This document shows, piece by piece, positions 40,759-53,110 of a stretch of DNA of 59,926 nucleotides. A program made the translations under genes and the position numbers. The stretch is from assembly GCA_003450735.1 (NCBI GenBank), contig DMEZ01000002.1:36453-96378 (forward strand), written 5' to 3'. Under the pieces are notes generated by a model. The model searched no databases. It was not told the origin of the DNA and saw only the letters and a program-made list of their open reading frames with translations. Numbering within the stretch: position 1 is the first letter of the stretch; every line of letters starts with the position of its first letter. This DNA is from Elusimicrobiota bacterium (GTDB lineage: Bacteria; Elusimicrobiota; Elusimicrobia; UBA1565).

Positions 40759-43023
40759 ATGACGACGGCGACCCTGGAGCGCACCCCCATGAAATTCATC
40801 GAAGACCTTTTCGCCCGGGCCTGGAAGGAAGGCCGCAAGGCGTTGAGCGAAGCCGAGACCTACGACGTGTTCGAGGCGCTGGGCCTCGACGCTCCCAAGC
40901 GCTCGCTCATCGTCCTGGACCGCCTCCCCATGAAGGACCACGAGCTCGACCGCCTCCTCGCGGGCTTCCCCGGGGACAAGGTCGTCCTCAAGGTCTGCTC
41001 TCACAAGGTCCTGCACAAGACCGAGCAGGGCGGGGTGCGCGTCTGCGGCAAGCGCGAGGTCTGCGTGGCCCTCTCCGCGCTCAAGCGGGCCTTCCCCGCG
41101 GCCGAGGCGATCCTGCTCTGCGAGTTCGTCGAGCACGCCGTCTTCTCGATGGGGCAGGAGCTTCTGCTCGGCGCGCGGGCCGACGAGGGCTTCGGCCCCC
41201 TCCTCACCCTCGGGGTCGGCGGCACCGACGCCGAGGGCCTGACCGCCTCCTTGCGGCCCGGGGTCTCCCCCGCCATCCTGCCCGTGCGCCTGGCCGCCGG
41301 GACCGCGGACCGGCAGGCCTTCCTGGACCGCTCCTGGGTATGGCGCTACGTCAGCGGCCGGGTGCGGGGCGGCAAGCGCTTGGCCGAGGACGCGGCGATG
41401 CTGCGCTGGCTGGAGGGCTTCGCCAAGCTGATGTCTTATTTCGACGGGTCGGTCTCCCGCTGGCGCATCGACGAAATCGAGGCGAACCCCCTGGCGGTGA
41501 GCGCGGGCCGCATCGTCGCTCTCGACGGGGTCTTGCGCTTCCGGGAGGCGCCTCCCTCCTCCGAGCGCAAGCGCCCGAGCGCGAAGGCGGTCTGGGCCCT
41601 GCTCAAGCCCGCCACCGTGGCGGTGGCCGGCGTGAGCGAGAAGAAGATGAACATGGGGCGCATCATCCTGCGCAACGTGGCGGAGGCCGGCTTCCCCAGG
41701 GAGAAGCTCTTCGTGCTCAAGGACTACGCCGGGGAGATCGAGGGAGCGCGCTGCTTCAAGGACTGCGCCTCCTTCCCCGAGCCCGTGGACATGTTCGTGG
41801 TGGCCGTCCCCTCGCCGGAGGTGCCGAAAGTCCTGCGGGAGGCCGCGCTCTCAGGAAAGGTGCGCGGCGTCGTCCTCATCAGCGGCGGAATGGGCGAGAA
41901 GAGCGGCAGCGAGACGGTCAAGGACGAGGTCCTCTCCATCATCCGGGAGGGGCGCGAGGCGAACCCCGACTTCGCCGTGAGCGGGGGCAACTCGCTGGGC
42001 ATCGTCTCCGCCCCGTCCAAGGTCAACACCTTCTTCATCCCGAACTCGAAGCTGGCCATGCCTGTCCACGAGAACCCCGCCATCGCGCGCACCGCCTTCA
42101 TCAGCCAGAGCGGCGCCTTCGTCATCTCGGTCATCAGCCGCATGGGGTGGCTCAAGCCCGCCTTCAGCGTGTCGGTGGGCAACCAGATGGACGTCACGGT
42201 CTGCGACTACGTCGAGCAGGCCGCCCACGACCCCTCCATCCAGGTGATCCTGGCCTACCTCGAGGGCCTTCCCTCGGGCGACGGCCTGCGCCTGGCGCAG
42301 AGCATCCGCCAGGCCCGCTCCTGCGGGAAGACCGTGGTGGTCTACAAGGCCGGCCGCACCCCCGTGGGCCAGAAGGCCGTCATGGGCCACACCGCCTCCA
42401 TCGCCGGCGACTTCGTGGTGACGCGAGCCGTGCTCAGCCAGGCGGGCGCGCTCGTGGCCGAGACCTTCGACGACTTCAACGACCTGGCCCAGGTCGCCTG
42501 CTTCTGCGCCGGCCGGCCGCGGGGCCCGCGCCTCTTCGCCCTGAGCAACGCCGGCTTCGAGACGGCGGGCATGGCCGACAGCGTGCACCCCGGGGGGCCC
42601 CTCAAGGCCGAGGCCCCGGACGCCGCCCTCTCCCGCGCCATCGAGGAGGTCCTCAAGGCCTTCAAGCTCGACGGCATCGTGGACGTGCGCAACCCGCTCG
42701 ACCTGACCCCGATGGCCAACGACGAGGCCATCCTCAAGGTCTGCGAGGCGGCCCTGGCCTCCCCCTCGGTGGACGCGGCCGTCGTTTCGGCCGTCCCGCT
42801 CACCCCGGCCATGAAGACCCTGCCGGAAGAGGGCCTCGAGCGCTCGGTGCCGGCCGTCCTGGGCGAGCTCGCGAAGGCCGCGGGCAAGCCCGTCCTCTTC
42901 TGCGTCTCCTCCGGCCCCCTCTACGACACCTACGTCCGCATCGCGCACGAGCGCGGACTCGCGGTCTTCCGTTCCGCCGACCGGGCGGTGCGGGCCTACG
43001 CCCTGTTCCAGGAGCAGCCATGA
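40759..43023 (+). CDS. ADP-forming acetate/acyl-CoA synthetase, fused subunits
   Basis: 754 residues. The N-terminal third is the ATP-grasp beta domain (VVLKVCSHKVLHKTEQGGVRV), the rest the alpha part: CoA-binding Rossmann region (VAVAGVSEKKMNMGRII) and two succinyl-CoA-ligase domains with the phospho-His in MGHTASIAG. The order beta-alpha is the reverse of most fused enzymes. Converts acyl-CoA + ADP + Pi to acid + CoA + ATP. The start of glgP overlaps its stop by 4 bp, which suggests joint use in fermentation of storage glycogen. Confidence 0.88.
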   Translation: MTTATLERTPMKFIEDLFARAWKEGRKALSEAETYDVFEALGLDAPKRSLIVLDRLPMKDHELDRLLAGFPGDKVVLKVCSHKVLHKTEQGGVRVCGKREVCVALSALKRAFPAAEAILLCEFVEHAVFSMGQELLLGARADEGFGPLLTLGVGGTDAEGLTASLRPGVSPAILPVRLAAGTADRQAFLDRSWVWRYVSGRVRGGKRLAEDAAMLRWLEGFAKLMSYFDGSVSRWRIDEIEANPLAVSAGRIVALDGVLRFREAPPSSERKRPSAKAVWALLKPATVAVAGVSEKKMNMGRIILRNVAEAGFPREKLFVLKDYAGEIEGARCFKDCASFPEPVDMFVVAVPSPEVPKVLREAALSGKVRGVVLISGGMGEKSGSETVKDEVLSIIREGREANPDFAVSGGNSLGIVSAPSKVNTFFIPNSKLAMPVHENPAIARTAFISQSGAFVISVISRMGWLKPAFSVSVGNQMDVTVCDYVEQAAHDPSIQVILAYLEGLPSGDGLRLAQSIRQARSCGKTVVVYKAGRTPVGQKAVMGHTASIAGDFVVTRAVLSQAGALVAETFDDFNDLAQVACFCAGRPRGPRLFALSNAGFETAGMADSVHPGGPLKAEAPDAALSRAIEEVLKAFKLDGIVDVRNPLDLTPMANDEAILKVCEAALASPSVDAAVVSAVPLTPAMKTLPEEGLERSVPAVLGELAKAAGKPVLFCVSSGPLYDTYVRIAHERGLAVFRSADRAVRAYALFQEQP

Positions 43024-45491
43024 ACGACGCCGCCCAAGCCCTGCCCTGCCCCGACGAAGCCCGCAACGGGATGACGGAGGGCGACCTCAAGCAGTCCTTC
43101 CAGAACCGCCGCACCTTCACGATGGCCAAGGACGAGTACACGGCCACCCCCTACGACGACTTCATGACGACGGCCTACCTCATCCGGGACCGGATGATCG
43201 AGCGCTGGATCAAGACCCAGCAGAGGTACCACAAGCAGAACCTCAAGCGGGTGTACTACCTCTCCATGGAGTTCCTCATCGGCCGCCTGCTCATGCACGG
43301 CATCCAGAACCTCGGCATCGCAGCCGAGATGCGCAAGGCCCTGCGGGCCTACGGGCTCGATCTCGACGAGCTTTGCGAGTTGGAGCCCGACGCGGCGCTC
43401 GGAAACGGAGGCCTGGGCCGCCTGGCGGCCTGCTTCATGGACTCGATGGCCACCCTGGGCGTCCCGGCCAACGGCTACGGCATCATGTACGAGTACGGCA
43501 TCTTCCGCCAGAAGATCACGAACGGCTACCAGACGGAGGTCCCCGACAAGTGGCTCCGCCTCAACACCCCCTGGGCCATCGGGCGCCCCGAATACACCCT
43601 CCGCGTGCGCTTCGGCGGGCGCACCCAGCAGTCGCTCGAGAAAGGCGGCCGCCTGCGCGTGAACTGGGTGGACACGACGGACGTGCTCGCGATGCCCTAC
43701 GACATCCCCATCCCGGGCTACAAGAACGACGTCGTCAACACCCTGCGCCTCTGGTCATCGAAGGGCACCGAGGAGTTCGACCTCGACATCTTCAACCACG
43801 GGGACTTCGCGAAGGCCTACGACCAGAAGATATCCTCCGAGAACATCTCCAAGGTCCTCTACCCCAACGATCAGTCCTCGGCCGGCTTCGAGCTGCGCCT
43901 CAAGCAGGAGTACTTCTTCAGCGCGGCGTCGCTGGCCGACATCCTGCGCCGCTTCAAGACCCACAACAGCGACTTCCGCTTCTTCCCGCAGAAGGTCGCC
44001 ATCCAGCTCAACGACACGCACCCCTCGCTGGCCATCCTGGAGCTCATGCGCCTCCTGCTCGACGAGGAGCGCCTGGACTGGGACACCGCCTGGGACGCCG
44101 TGGTGGGCACCTTCGCCTACACCAACCACACCCTCATGCCCGAGGCCCTCGAGACCTGGCCGGCGTCCCTGCTCGGCGCCCTGCTCCCGCGCCACCTCGA
44201 GATCCTCTACGAGATCAACGCCCGCTTCCTGCGGGAGGTGGCCGTCCGCTGGATCGGCGACGTGGACCGCCTGCGCCGGATGTCGCTCATCGCCGAAGGC
44301 CCGGACAAGCGGGTGCGGATGGCGCACCTCTGCATCGTCGCCTCCCACTCGGTCAACGGCGTCTCGGAGCTGCACTCGGATCTGCTCAAGAAGACGCTCT
44401 TCGCGGACTTCTTCGAGATGTACCCCGACCGCTTCAACAACAAGACCAACGGCGTGACGCCGCGCCGCTGGCTGCTGGACACGAACCCGCTCCTGACCGC
44501 GCTGCTCAACCGGACGCTCGACGAAGACTGGACGACCGACCTCTCCAAGCTCCAGAAGCTGCTACCCCTCCAGTCGGACGCCGCCTTCCGCGAGGACTGG
44601 CGGGCCGTCAAGCGCGAGAACAAGAAGCTCTTCGCCTCCTTCGTCAAGAAGAAGACGGGCGTCGTTCTGGACCCGGACTCCATCTTCGACATCCAGGTCA
44701 AGCGCATCCATGAGTACAAGCGCCAGACCCTCTTCGCCCTCTTCCTCATCCACCACTACCTCCGCCTCAAGAACGGGCCCAAACGCGACTGGGCCCCCCG
44801 CACGGCCATCTTCGGGGGCAAGGCCGCCCCGGGCTACTCGATGGCCAAGCTCATCATCAAGTTCATCAACTCGGTGGGAGGGGTGATCAACGGAGACCGC
44901 GCGCTGAAGGGCCGGCTGAAGGTGCTCTTCATGGAGGATTACCGCGTCTCGCTGGCCCAGAAGATCATCCCCGCGGCCGACCTCTCGGAGCAGATCTCCA
45001 CCGCGGGCACCGAGGCCTCCGGCACCGGCAACATGAAGTTCATGATGAACGGGGCCCTGACGCTGGGCACCTGGGACGGGGCGAACATCGAGATCGCCCA
45101 GGAGGTCGGGCCCGAGCACGCCTTCATCTTCGGCCTGCGGGCCGAGGGCGTCGGCGAGCTCCGGCGCAAGGGCTACCGGCCGCAGGACATCCTGGACCGC
45201 TCGGCGGAGCTTCGGGAGATCTTCCGCCTGATCCGCCTGGACTTCTTCTCCCAGGTCGAGCCGGGGCTCTTCAAGCCCATCCTCGACTCGCTCCAGAACC
45301 ACGACCCCTACCTGGTGCTCGCCGACTTCGAGGACTACGTGCGGGCGCAGGATGAGGCCCAGGACCGTTTCCTCGACAAGACCGCCTGGACCAAGTCCTC
45401 CATCGTGAACGTGGCCAAGTCGGAGAGATTCTCGAGCGACCGCACCATCCGCGAGTACGCCCGCGAGATCTGGGGCGTGCCGAGCCACTGA
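43020..45491 (+). CDS. glgP: Glycogen/alpha-glucan phosphorylase
   Basis: 823 residues, full length. Substrate and PLP segments are conserved: EPDAALGNGGLGRLAACFMDS, YNDQSSAGFELRLKQEYF (phospho/ligand loop), IQLNDTHPSLAILELMRL, and the PLP lysine in EASGTGNMKFMMNGAL. Releases glucose-1-phosphate from glycogen. Start at ATG 43020 in an ATGA overlap with the acyl-CoA synthetase. The frame remains open upstream as a shadow of that gene, so the start is set by the overlap. Confidence 0.96.
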   Translation: MNDAAQALPCPDEARNGMTEGDLKQSFQNRRTFTMAKDEYTATPYDDFMTTAYLIRDRMIERWIKTQQRYHKQNLKRVYYLSMEFLIGRLLMHGIQNLGIAAEMRKALRAYGLDLDELCELEPDAALGNGGLGRLAACFMDSMATLGVPANGYGIMYEYGIFRQKITNGYQTEVPDKWLRLNTPWAIGRPEYTLRVRFGGRTQQSLEKGGRLRVNWVDTTDVLAMPYDIPIPGYKNDVVNTLRLWSSKGTEEFDLDIFNHGDFAKAYDQKISSENISKVLYPNDQSSAGFELRLKQEYFFSAASLADILRRFKTHNSDFRFFPQKVAIQLNDTHPSLAILELMRLLLDEERLDWDTAWDAVVGTFAYTNHTLMPEALETWPASLLGALLPRHLEILYEINARFLREVAVRWIGDVDRLRRMSLIAEGPDKRVRMAHLCIVASHSVNGVSELHSDLLKKTLFADFFEMYPDRFNNKTNGVTPRRWLLDTNPLLTALLNRTLDEDWTTDLSKLQKLLPLQSDAAFREDWRAVKRENKKLFASFVKKKTGVVLDPDSIFDIQVKRIHEYKRQTLFALFLIHHYLRLKNGPKRDWAPRTAIFGGKAAPGYSMAKLIIKFINSVGGVINGDRALKGRLKVLFMEDYRVSLAQKIIPAADLSEQISTAGTEASGTGNMKFMMNGALTLGTWDGANIEIAQEVGPEHAFIFGLRAEGVGELRRKGYRPQDILDRSAELREIFRLIRLDFFSQVEPGLFKPILDSLQNHDPYLVLADFEDYVRAQDEAQDRFLDKTAWTKSSIVNVAKSERFSSDRTIREYAREIWGVPSH

Positions 45492-45495
45492 GCGC

Positions 45496-47301
45496 GTGCG
45501 CCTGCTCGCGGCGGCCCTGCTGCTCGCCGGGCTCTTCGCGGTTCCACAAGCCCAGGAGGCCCCGGGCGTCGCCGCGGCCGACCGGCTCAAGGTGGACCGC
45601 GCCATGCGCCTGCGCGCGGAGATCGAGAAGGCCTGCGACGAGCTCGAGCCCCTGATCGCTAGGCTGTCCGCCCTGGAGAAGCTCTATGCCGGGGACTGCG
45701 GATCGAAGAAGCTCGCGCCCGAACGCTCCCGCCTGACCTCAGACATCGGCGCCCGGGTCGAGCTCATGGGCGAGGCCATGGGCGAGCTCAAGAACGTCAG
45801 CCGCGCCCAGGACATCGTCGCGGCCATCGAGGCGCACTCCGGCCGCGCCCGCACCCGCGGCGCTTCCGAAGCCTACCTTTCGCGCAGCATCCAGAGCACC
45901 GTCGAGCGCTTCGCCAAGGTCAAAGGCGCGGCCTTGGCCGTCCTGTCGCAGGACGACGCCGCTCACCGGGCCGCCCGCAGTGACTGCGAGGCCCAGGCCC
46001 AGCGCCGCCGCTGGGCCGCGAGCCTCCTGGCGGTGCTCATCTGCGCCGCCTTCCTCGCTTGGCGCTTCCTAGGCCGGGGCGCGCCCCTGGCCCTGCTCTG
46101 CCTGCTCCTGCCGGGGCTGAGCGGGGCCCAGGACCCGCTCGAGGCGGCCGCGGGGCGCGGCAAGATCGGCAGCGCCCTGACCCTCAAGGAGGACGCGGAC
46201 GCCCGCGCCGGAGAGCTGGAAGAGAGCCTCCATCGCTTCGCCGCCCTGCGCGAGAGCTATCCCTCCGCCTGCGGCATCGAGCGCTATGCGGGCGAGCGGA
46301 AGCGGCTGAGGGCGGAAGTCGAAGAGAAGATGACGAAGCTCAACACGGTCAAGAAAGCCCTCTACGACGTCCGCCGGACGGACCTGTATCTCTCCCTCTT
46401 CCTGACCAAGCGGCAGAAGGATAGGACGGGGAACGTTTCACGGCCCGAAACGGCGGACGCCATGTTCTCCCGAGCGTGCAGTCTCGCGCTCGCGCGGGCC
46501 AAGGCCTCCCATGACCGGGCTGCGAAGTCCCTCATCGACGAGGACGCCGGCTACAAGGCCGCCGTGCAGGACTGCGCGCAGCGCAAGCGGCGCCTCAAGT
46601 GGCTGGCCGCCGCCGTCCTCCCCTTCCCCGCGCTCGGGCTCCTCGCCTGGCTGCTCTCCCGCCGGGGGGCCCTGGCCACCGCCCTGCTCTGCCTGCTTTT
46701 GCCGGCCTTGAGCGCCGAGGGCGCGGAGCCGCTCGACGAGACCAAGGTGCGGCGCGTCGCGGCCTCCTGCACGGAGGGCGACGTTCTCATCGCCGAGCTC
46801 GAGCCCGCCCTGGAGCGGCTGAAGGCCCAGCAGGCGGGCTATTCGTCGACCTGCCGCCTGGACCGCCTCGCCATCGAGCGGGATAAGACCCTGGGGGAGA
46901 TCGGAGTCGTGGAACGCAGGCTCAACGCGACCAAGAACGACCTGCACGCCATGCGGCGCAGCGACATGTTCCTCTCCGTCCTCACCAGGAACAAGCCCGC
47001 CCTGGTCGGCGCGGCCATCCGGGGCGGCCCCAAGAGAACGGCTCCCGAGCCCGCCCCGCAGAGCGGGGCGGCCCATGAGTACTTCACTCGGAGCTACGAC
47101 AGCTGCATGCTCCGCATCAAGGCGGCTCAGTACCGGGCTCTGCGGGTCACGGAAGAGGACGAGCTCGCTTTCAAGGCGGCCAAGGACGCCTGCCTGGACA
47201 AGAGAGTCCGCAACGCCCGGCTGGCCGCCCTTGGAGCCTTCGCCTGCCTGCTGGCCGGCGCCGCCTGGTTCTGGCAGCGCGGCCGCAGCGGACTTACTTG
47301 A
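45496..47301 (+). CDS. Membrane protein of three tandem paralogous units
   Basis: 601 residues from GTG 45496, 4 bp after glgP. Three units (about 1-190, 196-388, 392-601) share a plan: signal-like span (LLAAALLLAGLFAVPQAQ; ALLCLLLPGLSGAQ; TALLCLLLPALSAEGA), ~150 residues of extracytoplasmic helices, a conserved Cys pair (C68/C164, C259/C360, C453/C566) and a closing span. Shared motifs include ERxRLxxEI and VRRTDLYLSL. Arg-rich short loops (RFLGRG, LLSRRG) fit inside-positive turns. No known family; looks like three ancestral genes fused. Confidence 0.8.
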   Translation: MRLLAAALLLAGLFAVPQAQEAPGVAAADRLKVDRAMRLRAEIEKACDELEPLIARLSALEKLYAGDCGSKKLAPERSRLTSDIGARVELMGEAMGELKNVSRAQDIVAAIEAHSGRARTRGASEAYLSRSIQSTVERFAKVKGAALAVLSQDDAAHRAARSDCEAQAQRRRWAASLLAVLICAAFLAWRFLGRGAPLALLCLLLPGLSGAQDPLEAAAGRGKIGSALTLKEDADARAGELEESLHRFAALRESYPSACGIERYAGERKRLRAEVEEKMTKLNTVKKALYDVRRTDLYLSLFLTKRQKDRTGNVSRPETADAMFSRACSLALARAKASHDRAAKSLIDEDAGYKAAVQDCAQRKRRLKWLAAAVLPFPALGLLAWLLSRRGALATALLCLLLPALSAEGAEPLDETKVRRVAASCTEGDVLIAELEPALERLKAQQAGYSSTCRLDRLAIERDKTLGEIGVVERRLNATKNDLHAMRRSDMFLSVLTRNKPALVGAAIRGGPKRTAPEPAPQSGAAHEYFTRSYDSCMLRIKAAQYRALRVTEEDELAFKAAKDACLDKRVRNARLAALGAFACLLAGAAWFWQRGRSGLT

Positions 47302-48457
47302 TGAACCGGAACTTCCAGCTCAGGTTGAAGCCGCGCTTCTTCCCTTCGCGGAAGAACGGCTCCGGCGGGACGCCGACCTCCACCGGGTACGCCCCGGGCT
47401 TCACCCTCCCCTCGCCGAGCATCTGGGCGACGATGGAGGCCGGAAAGCCCGTCGTGCGCATCATGGCGGTCATCTGGTGCTTCTCGTCGTACTTGTCGAG
47501 CATCGTGTAGACGACCTCGGCCTTCTTGCCGTCCTTGCGGCCGCGGACGGTCACGCGGATGGCCACGATGTCCTTGTCCCCCGGCCGGTCGAAGTGCTTC
47601 CGGAAGAGGTGCGCGCTCAGCGCGCGAGGGGCGATGTCCACGTTCCCGATGCGCACCTTCTCCTGGCTGAAGAAGCCCATGGCCTGCATCGCGTTGATGA
47701 CCGCGATGTGGCCCGGGTAGCGCATCAGCTTGTTGTCCATCGTCTTGACCTTGCCCTCGTAGGTCCAGGCCATGGTCGAGAGCCCGCCCGAGGCGTGGGC
47801 GGCCTCGAGGCGGCCCAGGGGCGCGGGCAGGTCGATCGTCTCGGTCTCGGAGAGCCCCCCCACCTTCACGCGCTTCCCGTTCCTCAGGGCCGTCGCGTCC
47901 TCCACGTACTCGTTGATGAGGCCGTGCTCGGAGAAGGTGAGCATGTAGTTCATGGGCGGCGCCGGCTTCTGGGGCAGGCCGCAGTCCCGGATGAGGACTT
48001 CCTCGGCCTTGTCCATGAGCGAGATGCCGTGGGCCGCGATGGTGTTGATCATGCCCGGCCCGAGGCCCACGTCGGGGATGAGGGTCACGCCGGCCTGCCG
48101 CGCCTTGCAGTGAAGGGCGAGCTCCTTCCTCACGATGTCGGTGTTCCCGCCAAGATCCACGAAGTTCGTCCTGGCCGAGAGCGCCGCCTTGGCGAGGGCC
48201 AGGTTGAAGAAGTAGGGCACGCAGGAGACCAGGCAGTCGTACCCCCGCGCGAGCTTCGCCACCCGGGCCGCGTCGCCCGCGTCGAGCTTGAGCGTCTTGA
48301 CCTTCTTGGACTTGAGGTAGCGCCGGGCGAAGGCCAGGGCCTTCTCGGAGCCGTCGGCCAGGAGGACCTGGGACACGGCGGGGTTCCGGAGCATGTCGAA
48401 GGCGCAGGCGCGTCCCTGCATCCCGGCCCCCAGCACGAAGTAGCGGTAGGTCTTCAT
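47294..48457 (-). CDS. Saccharopine-dehydrogenase-family reductase
   Basis: 387 residues. N-terminal NAD(P) site RYFVLGAGMQGRACAFDML, the saccharopine dehydrogenase core with DVGLGPGMINTIAAHGISLM and the substrate region PAPLGRLEAAHASGG. Related enzymes are carboxynorspermidine or lysine/saccharopine reductases; which one cannot be told from the motifs. Its 3' end overlaps the repeat membrane protein by 8 bp tail to tail. It follows the DUF47 gene by 4 bp in the same direction. Confidence 0.82.
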   Translation of the reverse strand: MKTYRYFVLGAGMQGRACAFDMLRNPAVSQVLLADGSEKALAFARRYLKSKKVKTLKLDAGDAARVAKLARGYDCLVSCVPYFFNLALAKAALSARTNFVDLGGNTDIVRKELALHCKARQAGVTLIPDVGLGPGMINTIAAHGISLMDKAEEVLIRDCGLPQKPAPPMNYMLTFSEHGLINEYVEDATALRNGKRVKVGGLSETETIDLPAPLGRLEAAHASGGLSTMAWTYEGKVKTMDNKLMRYPGHIAVINAMQAMGFFSQEKVRIGNVDIAPRALSAHLFRKHFDRPGDKDIVAIRVTVRGRKDGKKAEVVYTMLDKYDEKHQMTAMMRTTGFPASIVAQMLGEGRVKPGAYPVEVGVPPEPFFREGKKRGFNLSWKFRFIK

Positions 48458-48461
48458 GGCT

Positions 48462-49121
48462 TCACCTCGCGACGATGCGGCGCAGGCAGTCGCCCACGTT
48501 CTCGGCGTGGTTGGCGATCTTGCCGATCATGATGCACAGGTCCCTCAGGATGAACAGGGAGACCGTGTCGATCTTATCCTCCTGGGCGTAAAGCGTCTTC
48601 ATGAACTTCAGCTGGAGCTCGTCGGACTCCCACTCCTTGACCTGGATGACCTTGATCATCTCCTCGATCTTCTCCGGGTCGGCGCCCGAGGATTTCTCGA
48701 TGAACTCCTCGAGGTCCTTGAGGGACGTCACGGCCTCGAGGACCTTGTCGGCGAGCTCCAGGAAGATGGCCTTGAGCTCGGCGGTCATGGGGGTCTCGCG
48801 GATGGACATCAGCTTCGCGATGTCCTCGCACTCGTCGCTGATGCCGTCCTGGGCCTTGATGAGGAGCAGCATGTCCGAGCGGTTGACCACCGTGAGGATG
48901 CTCTTGGAGAACCCGTCCCGGAACTCCTCCTTGATGATGTCCGCGTCGTGCTCGAGCTTGGCGACCCGCTGGGAAAGGGTCTTCAGCTCGTCATAGTCCT
49001 TCTCCGTGAAGCGGCCCACGAGCTCACGCAAGGTCTCCATGCACTCGAGCGCCTTGAGCATGTGCTCGTGGATGGGGGTGAACATCGAGCGGCCGAACAT
49101 CCCGCCGAAAGACATGGTCAT
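48462..49121 (-). CDS. DUF47/PhoU-like phosphate-transport accessory protein
   Basis: 219 residues, all-helical PhoU-type protein. Repeated metal-binding helices are visible: KLEHDADIIKEEFRDG with an E-x-x-x-D pattern, and WESDELQLKFMKTLYAQEDKID. DUF47 proteins partner Pit/Na-Pi transporters and gate phosphate flow. ATG 49121 overlaps the stop of the Na/Pi cotransporter gene by 4 bp, so the two form a functional pair. Confidence 0.9.
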   Translation of the reverse strand: MTMSFGGMFGRSMFTPIHEHMLKALECMETLRELVGRFTEKDYDELKTLSQRVAKLEHDADIIKEEFRDGFSKSILTVVNRSDMLLLIKAQDGISDECEDIAKLMSIRETPMTAELKAIFLELADKVLEAVTSLKDLEEFIEKSSGADPEKIEEMIKVIQVKEWESDELQLKFMKTLYAQEDKIDTVSLFILRDLCIMIGKIANHAENVGDCLRRIVAR

Positions 49122-50776
49122 TTCGCCTCCAAAAAATCCGTCCCCTCGACGGCGTGGAGCACCGACATCGCACGGTGGCCCATGGCCTCGAGGATGCTGA
49201 TCATCTCCAGGAAGCACCAGCTGCTCGCGCTGCTGTCCCGCAGGCCCTTGCGCAGGCGGCCGATGTGGTTGTGCTCCAAAGCCAGCTTGCTTGAGAGGAT
49301 GCGCTTGCGGATGGCCCGCACGCTCCCGCCCTTGGCCTCCTGGCCTCCCAGGATCTCCACCAGGGTCTTGAGCAGAAGCTCCTGCTGGGCGAGCATGTCC
49401 TCGAGCTCCTTGTGCCCCTCGATGGAGAACTCGATGTCCTTGGCCAGCTTCACGTAGGCCGCCTCCATGAGGCGCCCGTTGAGGTTTCCGATCTTCTCCA
49501 GGTTGACCGCGGCGAGGAAGAGGGAGCGGCACTTGCGCTGCTCCTTCTCGCTGAGCCCCTCGCGGCGCAGGAGGGCCACGAGGTACTCCGCGATCTCCTT
49601 CTGCATCCCGTCGGCCTTCTCGTCCTTGCGCCGGACGTCCTCGAGCAGGCGCGCGTCGTACTTCTTGAGGACCCTCTCGGAGTCCCTGAACATCTCCAGG
49701 ATGAAGGCGCCCAGACGCTCCACGGCCCCCTCGACCGAGCGGAGGGCCGGCTCGGCGGAGCTCGCGGCCGAGAGGGGCAGAAGCCCCAGCTTCTGGGAGT
49801 CTTTACCCCGGCGGGGCACCAAACGCTCGACGAACCGGGCGAACTGACCCGTGAAGCCCACGAACAGCAGGGTGATGCCCAAGTTGAAGACGGTGTGCGA
49901 GTTGGCCATGAGGCGCTCGGCGCTCACCCCGGAGGAGAAGGCGGTCGAGATCCAGTAGACCGCCTTGGCGAAGGGGACGATGAGCGGGAAGAACAGCGCG
50001 GCCCCGGCGACCTTGAAGAGCAGGTGGGCCACGGCGACCCGGCGGGCCTCGACGCTGGTGCCGATGCTTGAGAGCAGAGCGGTCGCGCAGGTGCCGATGT
50101 TGGCCCCCAAGATGATGGGGAAGGCGGCCAGCATGCTGGTGTAGGGGTCGTGACCCAGCAGGCCTTGGGCTCCCAAGGCGAGGGCTACCGCGATGGTCGC
50201 GGCGCTCGACTGGATGATGCCGGTGAAGAGAGCTGAGATCAGCAGGCCCTTGATGGGGTGGTGCGCGAAGGACATGAGCTGGGCGCGGAACCATTCGCTC
50301 TGGCGCAGGGGCGAGACCCCATCCTGCATCAGCGCCATCCCGTAGAAGATGAGCCCGAACGCCATCAAGGTCTGGCCGGCGTACTTGGGACGCTCATAGC
50401 GGCTCAGGAGGTAGGGCCCGAGCCCGATCGCGATCATCAGCAGGGCATAGTCGGTGATCTTGAAGGCGATGAGCTGGATGGTGAGCGTCGTGCCGATGTC
50501 GGCGCCGAGTATGACTCCCAGGCTCTGCGCGAGAGAAAGGAGGCCCGAGTTGGCGAGGCCGACCAGGAGGACCGTCGTCGCGCTGCTCGACTGGGTGCAG
50601 AGGGTGACCGCCACGCCGGCCCCGACCCCGAGGAAACGGTTGGCGGTCAGCAGTTCCAGGATGATGCGCAGGCGGCGGCCGGCCACCTTCTGGAAGGCCT
50701 CGCTCGCCAGGGCCATCCCATAGATGAAGAGGGCGAGCCCCCCGGCGCTGAAGCAGATGATTTTTTCCCAAGCCAT
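49118..50776 (-). CDS. Na+/Pi cotransporter with C-terminal PhoU domain
   Basis: 552 residues. Two inverted NaPi-II halves (about 1-150 and 170-320), each with a QSSSATT-type motif (TQSSSATTVLLVGLANSG; IIQSSAATIAVALALGAQG), then a PhoU-like helical tail from ~345 (ADGMQKEIAEYLVALLR). Imports phosphate with Na+. Coupled to the DUF47 gene. No Shine-Dalgarno is obvious before the ATG. Confidence 0.92.
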   Translation of the reverse strand: MAWEKIICFSAGGLALFIYGMALASEAFQKVAGRRLRIILELLTANRFLGVGAGVAVTLCTQSSSATTVLLVGLANSGLLSLAQSLGVILGADIGTTLTIQLIAFKITDYALLMIAIGLGPYLLSRYERPKYAGQTLMAFGLIFYGMALMQDGVSPLRQSEWFRAQLMSFAHHPIKGLLISALFTGIIQSSAATIAVALALGAQGLLGHDPYTSMLAAFPIILGANIGTCATALLSSIGTSVEARRVAVAHLLFKVAGAALFFPLIVPFAKAVYWISTAFSSGVSAERLMANSHTVFNLGITLLFVGFTGQFARFVERLVPRRGKDSQKLGLLPLSAASSAEPALRSVEGAVERLGAFILEMFRDSERVLKKYDARLLEDVRRKDEKADGMQKEIAEYLVALLRREGLSEKEQRKCRSLFLAAVNLEKIGNLNGRLMEAAYVKLAKDIEFSIEGHKELEDMLAQQELLLKTLVEILGGQEAKGGSVRAIRKRILSSKLALEHNHIGRLRKGLRDSSASSWCFLEMISILEAMGHRAMSVLHAVEGTDFLEAK

Positions 50777-50820
50777 GCCGATGTCCGGTAAGTATAAGAA
50801 AAATGAAGGGTTTTTTGCGC

Positions 50821-53076
<2,256 letters not shown>

Positions 53077-53110
53077 GATTATCGGACCACGCTCGCTCAG
53101 ATTCTCGCAC

